From positions 1 through 6,836 of the forward strand of contig JAKJEP010000182.1 in assembly GCA_022705365.1 (NCBI GenBank): 6,836 nt of DNA, given 5' to 3'. The stretch comes from Planctomycetota bacterium (lineage in GTDB: Bacteria > Planctomycetota > Phycisphaerae > Sedimentisphaerales > SM23-30). The notes beneath the pieces are model-generated. The model searched no databases and was not told the origin of the DNA. It saw only the letters and a list, made by a program, of their open reading frames with translations. Numbering within the stretch: the first letter of the stretch is position 1; each line of letters opens with the position of its first letter. This document shows positions 6,093-6,836 of this stretch, one piece after another. The position numbers and the translations under genes are program-made.

Positions 6093-6121
6093 CCTATAAA
6101 ATTTAAATTTATTTATATCAA
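6093..6121 (-). promoter_or_regulatory. lexA: Candidate lexA promoter with palindromic spacer
   Basis: On the minus strand, TTGATA (6116-6121, five of six consensus bases) is followed after exactly 17 nt by TATAGG (6093-6098, four of six). The spacer contains the perfect 12-bp palindrome AAATTTAAATTT (6099-6110), which a dimeric repressor such as LexA could occupy to block the polymerase. No CTGT-N8-ACAG or GAAC-N4-GTTC type SOS box is seen here. An AT-rich palindrome in AT-rich DNA can also arise by chance. Confidence 0.4.
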
Positions 6122-6248
6122 TCGGCTCGGTATTTGCCAGCATCTTTGCCGGCGTATCATTTTTTACCTTCAAAACATCTTCCTGCTCCGCCCCGCCATA
6201 TCCCAGCAGCCGCTGACCCCACCGGCTCAATCGCGCCCAAACCGAACA

Positions 6249-6283
6249 TATCTCATTATTTATCAATAGATTATAATGAGATA
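6249..6283. repeat. Perfect 11-bp inverted repeat upstream of lexA
   Basis: TATCTCATTAT (6249-6259) and its exact reverse complement ATAATGAGATA (6273-6283) are separated by 13 nt. On the minus strand the repeat overlaps a consensus -10 TATAAT (6270-6275), with TTGGCC (6292-6297) 16 nt upstream as a weak -35. It could be an operator over an upstream lexA promoter or an RNA hairpin in a long leader. Perfect arms of this length are unlikely by chance in so short a region. Confidence 0.6.
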
Positions 6284-6398
6284 CCCCGTCCGGCCAACTC
6301 TTGCAATACTCCCCGCCCGGTCCAAACTTGCAAACCGCCGTCAAATCCAAACTCTTGCCGCTATGTACCATAAAAACCTTTCTATAACCCAAAATTCC

Positions 6399-6420
6399 GG
6401 CAAAAATCATCATTTTTACC
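6399..6420 (-). repeat. Hairpin downstream of the amidohydrolase gene
   Basis: In minus-strand RNA, GGUAAAAAU and AUUUUUGCC form a 9-bp stem (one U-G pair) around a GAUG tetraloop, 61 nt after the amidohydrolase stop. The stem is AU-rich and no U-tract follows it, so termination here would be weak. It may simply be a leader structure. Confidence 0.3.
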
Positions 6421-6481
6421 ATAAAATATTGTTCGGTATATGTTAGGTACTCTATTTATCGTCGATCCCATCGAAATTTGT

Positions 6482-6836
6482 TCACAAATTTTCTGTTATT
6501 TCATAAACCACTTCCCCACCGACCATTACCGCTACCGGCTCATTTTCCGACTCCAGAATATCCCGGCATGGCTCCCTGTCCGGCTTCGCCAGCCGTATCA
6601 CGATCAAATCCGCCTCCTTGCCCGGGGCAAGGCTGCCGATGGTATCATCCCACCCCAGAGCCGCCGCCCCATTCCGCGTCGCCATCCGGATCACCGTCTC
6701 CGGCCCCACCGCCGGGTATCGCCGGTGCAAATACCGCATCTCCGCCAGCATACTCAGCGATGTATTACTGGCCAGGCTGTCAGTCCCAAGACACACAGGA
6801 ATCCCGGATTCAAGCATCTTGGCAAATGAATGATCC
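6482..6836 (-). CDS. Amidohydrolase/deaminase, C-terminal part (cut by window edge)
   Basis: The last 117 complete codons of a metal-dependent hydrolase are visible; the beginning lies past the right edge, so no start is present here. PVCLGTDSLASNTSLSMLAE carries the GTD motif whose Asp is the last metal/catalytic residue of the TIM-barrel, followed by MRYLHRRYP. MATRNGAAALG and GSLAPGKEADLIVI are the usual C-terminal amidohydrolase signatures, and VMVGGEVVYE is the final strand of the composite beta domain. The GTDSLASN form is typical of the S-adenosylhomocysteine/methylthioadenosine deaminase group and of aminodeoxyfutalosine deaminase, an enzyme of the futalosine menaquinone pathway. The fragment cannot decide between them. 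The Zn-binding HxH motif would be in the missing N-terminal part. It lies on the same strand as lexA but 414 nt upstream, probably a separate unit. Confidence 0.85.
   Translation of the reverse strand, partial: DHSFAKMLESGIPVCLGTDSLASNTSLSMLAEMRYLHRRYPAVGPETVIRMATRNGAAALGWDDTIGSLAPGKEADLIVIRLAKPDREPCRDILESENEPVAVMVGGEVVYEITENL

Larger units (their letters stand above)
6068..6481. other. Intergenic region upstream of lexA
   Basis: 414 nt between the amidohydrolase stop and the lexA start. Reading towards lexA it contains a hairpin at 6399-6420, a perfect 11-bp inverted repeat with a consensus -10 box (6249-6283), a GC-rich middle (about 6181-6240) and the AT-rich promoter next to lexA (6093-6121). 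An open frame from Met at 6371 runs through it into the wrong frame of lexA; I do not call it a gene. Confidence 0.7.

Noticed and set aside
6473..6490. AAATTTG/CAAATTT hairpin around the amidohydrolase stop codon as a terminator
   Set aside because: It is AT-only apart from one pair, overlaps the coding end and has no following T-tract on the transcript strand.

Overview
The window looks like ordinary chromosome of a diderm bacterium of moderate GC content. My best guess is a member of the Planctomycetota (Phycisphaerae-like). This rests on the combination of large lineage-specific envelope proteins, DUF6263-like lipoproteins and a long-linker LexA. It is an inference from protein style, with no marker gene to support it. 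No rRNA, tRNA, CRISPR array, insertion sequence or phage gene is visible.

Layout. On the minus strand at the left edge there is a two-gene lipoprotein operon. A 335-residue lipoprotein (358-1365) is followed after 19 nt by a second lipoprotein (from 338, running off the left edge). They resemble each other in the equivalent region and look like tandem paralogues. Next comes a divergent, roughly 640-nt intergenic region (1366-2001). It holds candidate promoters facing both ways, two diverged copies of an approximately 85-105 nt direct repeat, and between them a start-less 60-codon open stretch that reads like a decayed membrane-protein fragment.

On the plus strand there is a translationally coupled pair. 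The first is a 731-residue protein with one N-terminal membrane anchor and PpiD-like architecture (2002-4197). Its stop overlaps the start of a 318-residue exported SurA/PpiC-like protein (4194-5150). A clear intrinsic terminator follows at 5178-5210. The pair probably forms a periplasmic folding or chaperone unit. Both parvulin-type regions are degenerate, so chaperone action is more likely than fast prolyl isomerisation.

On the minus strand at the right are lexA (5366-6067), with all the residues needed for self-cleavage, and the C-terminal end of an amidohydrolase/deaminase (6482-6836, cut by the window edge). The 414-nt gap between them has a lexA-proximal promoter with an AT palindrome in its spacer, and a striking perfect 11-bp inverted repeat that covers a consensus -10 box.

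I see no complete new system. The items most worth a second look are the duplicated leader plus gene remnant at 1522-1970, the inverted repeat at 6249-6283, and the parvulin-degenerate PpiD/SurA pair.
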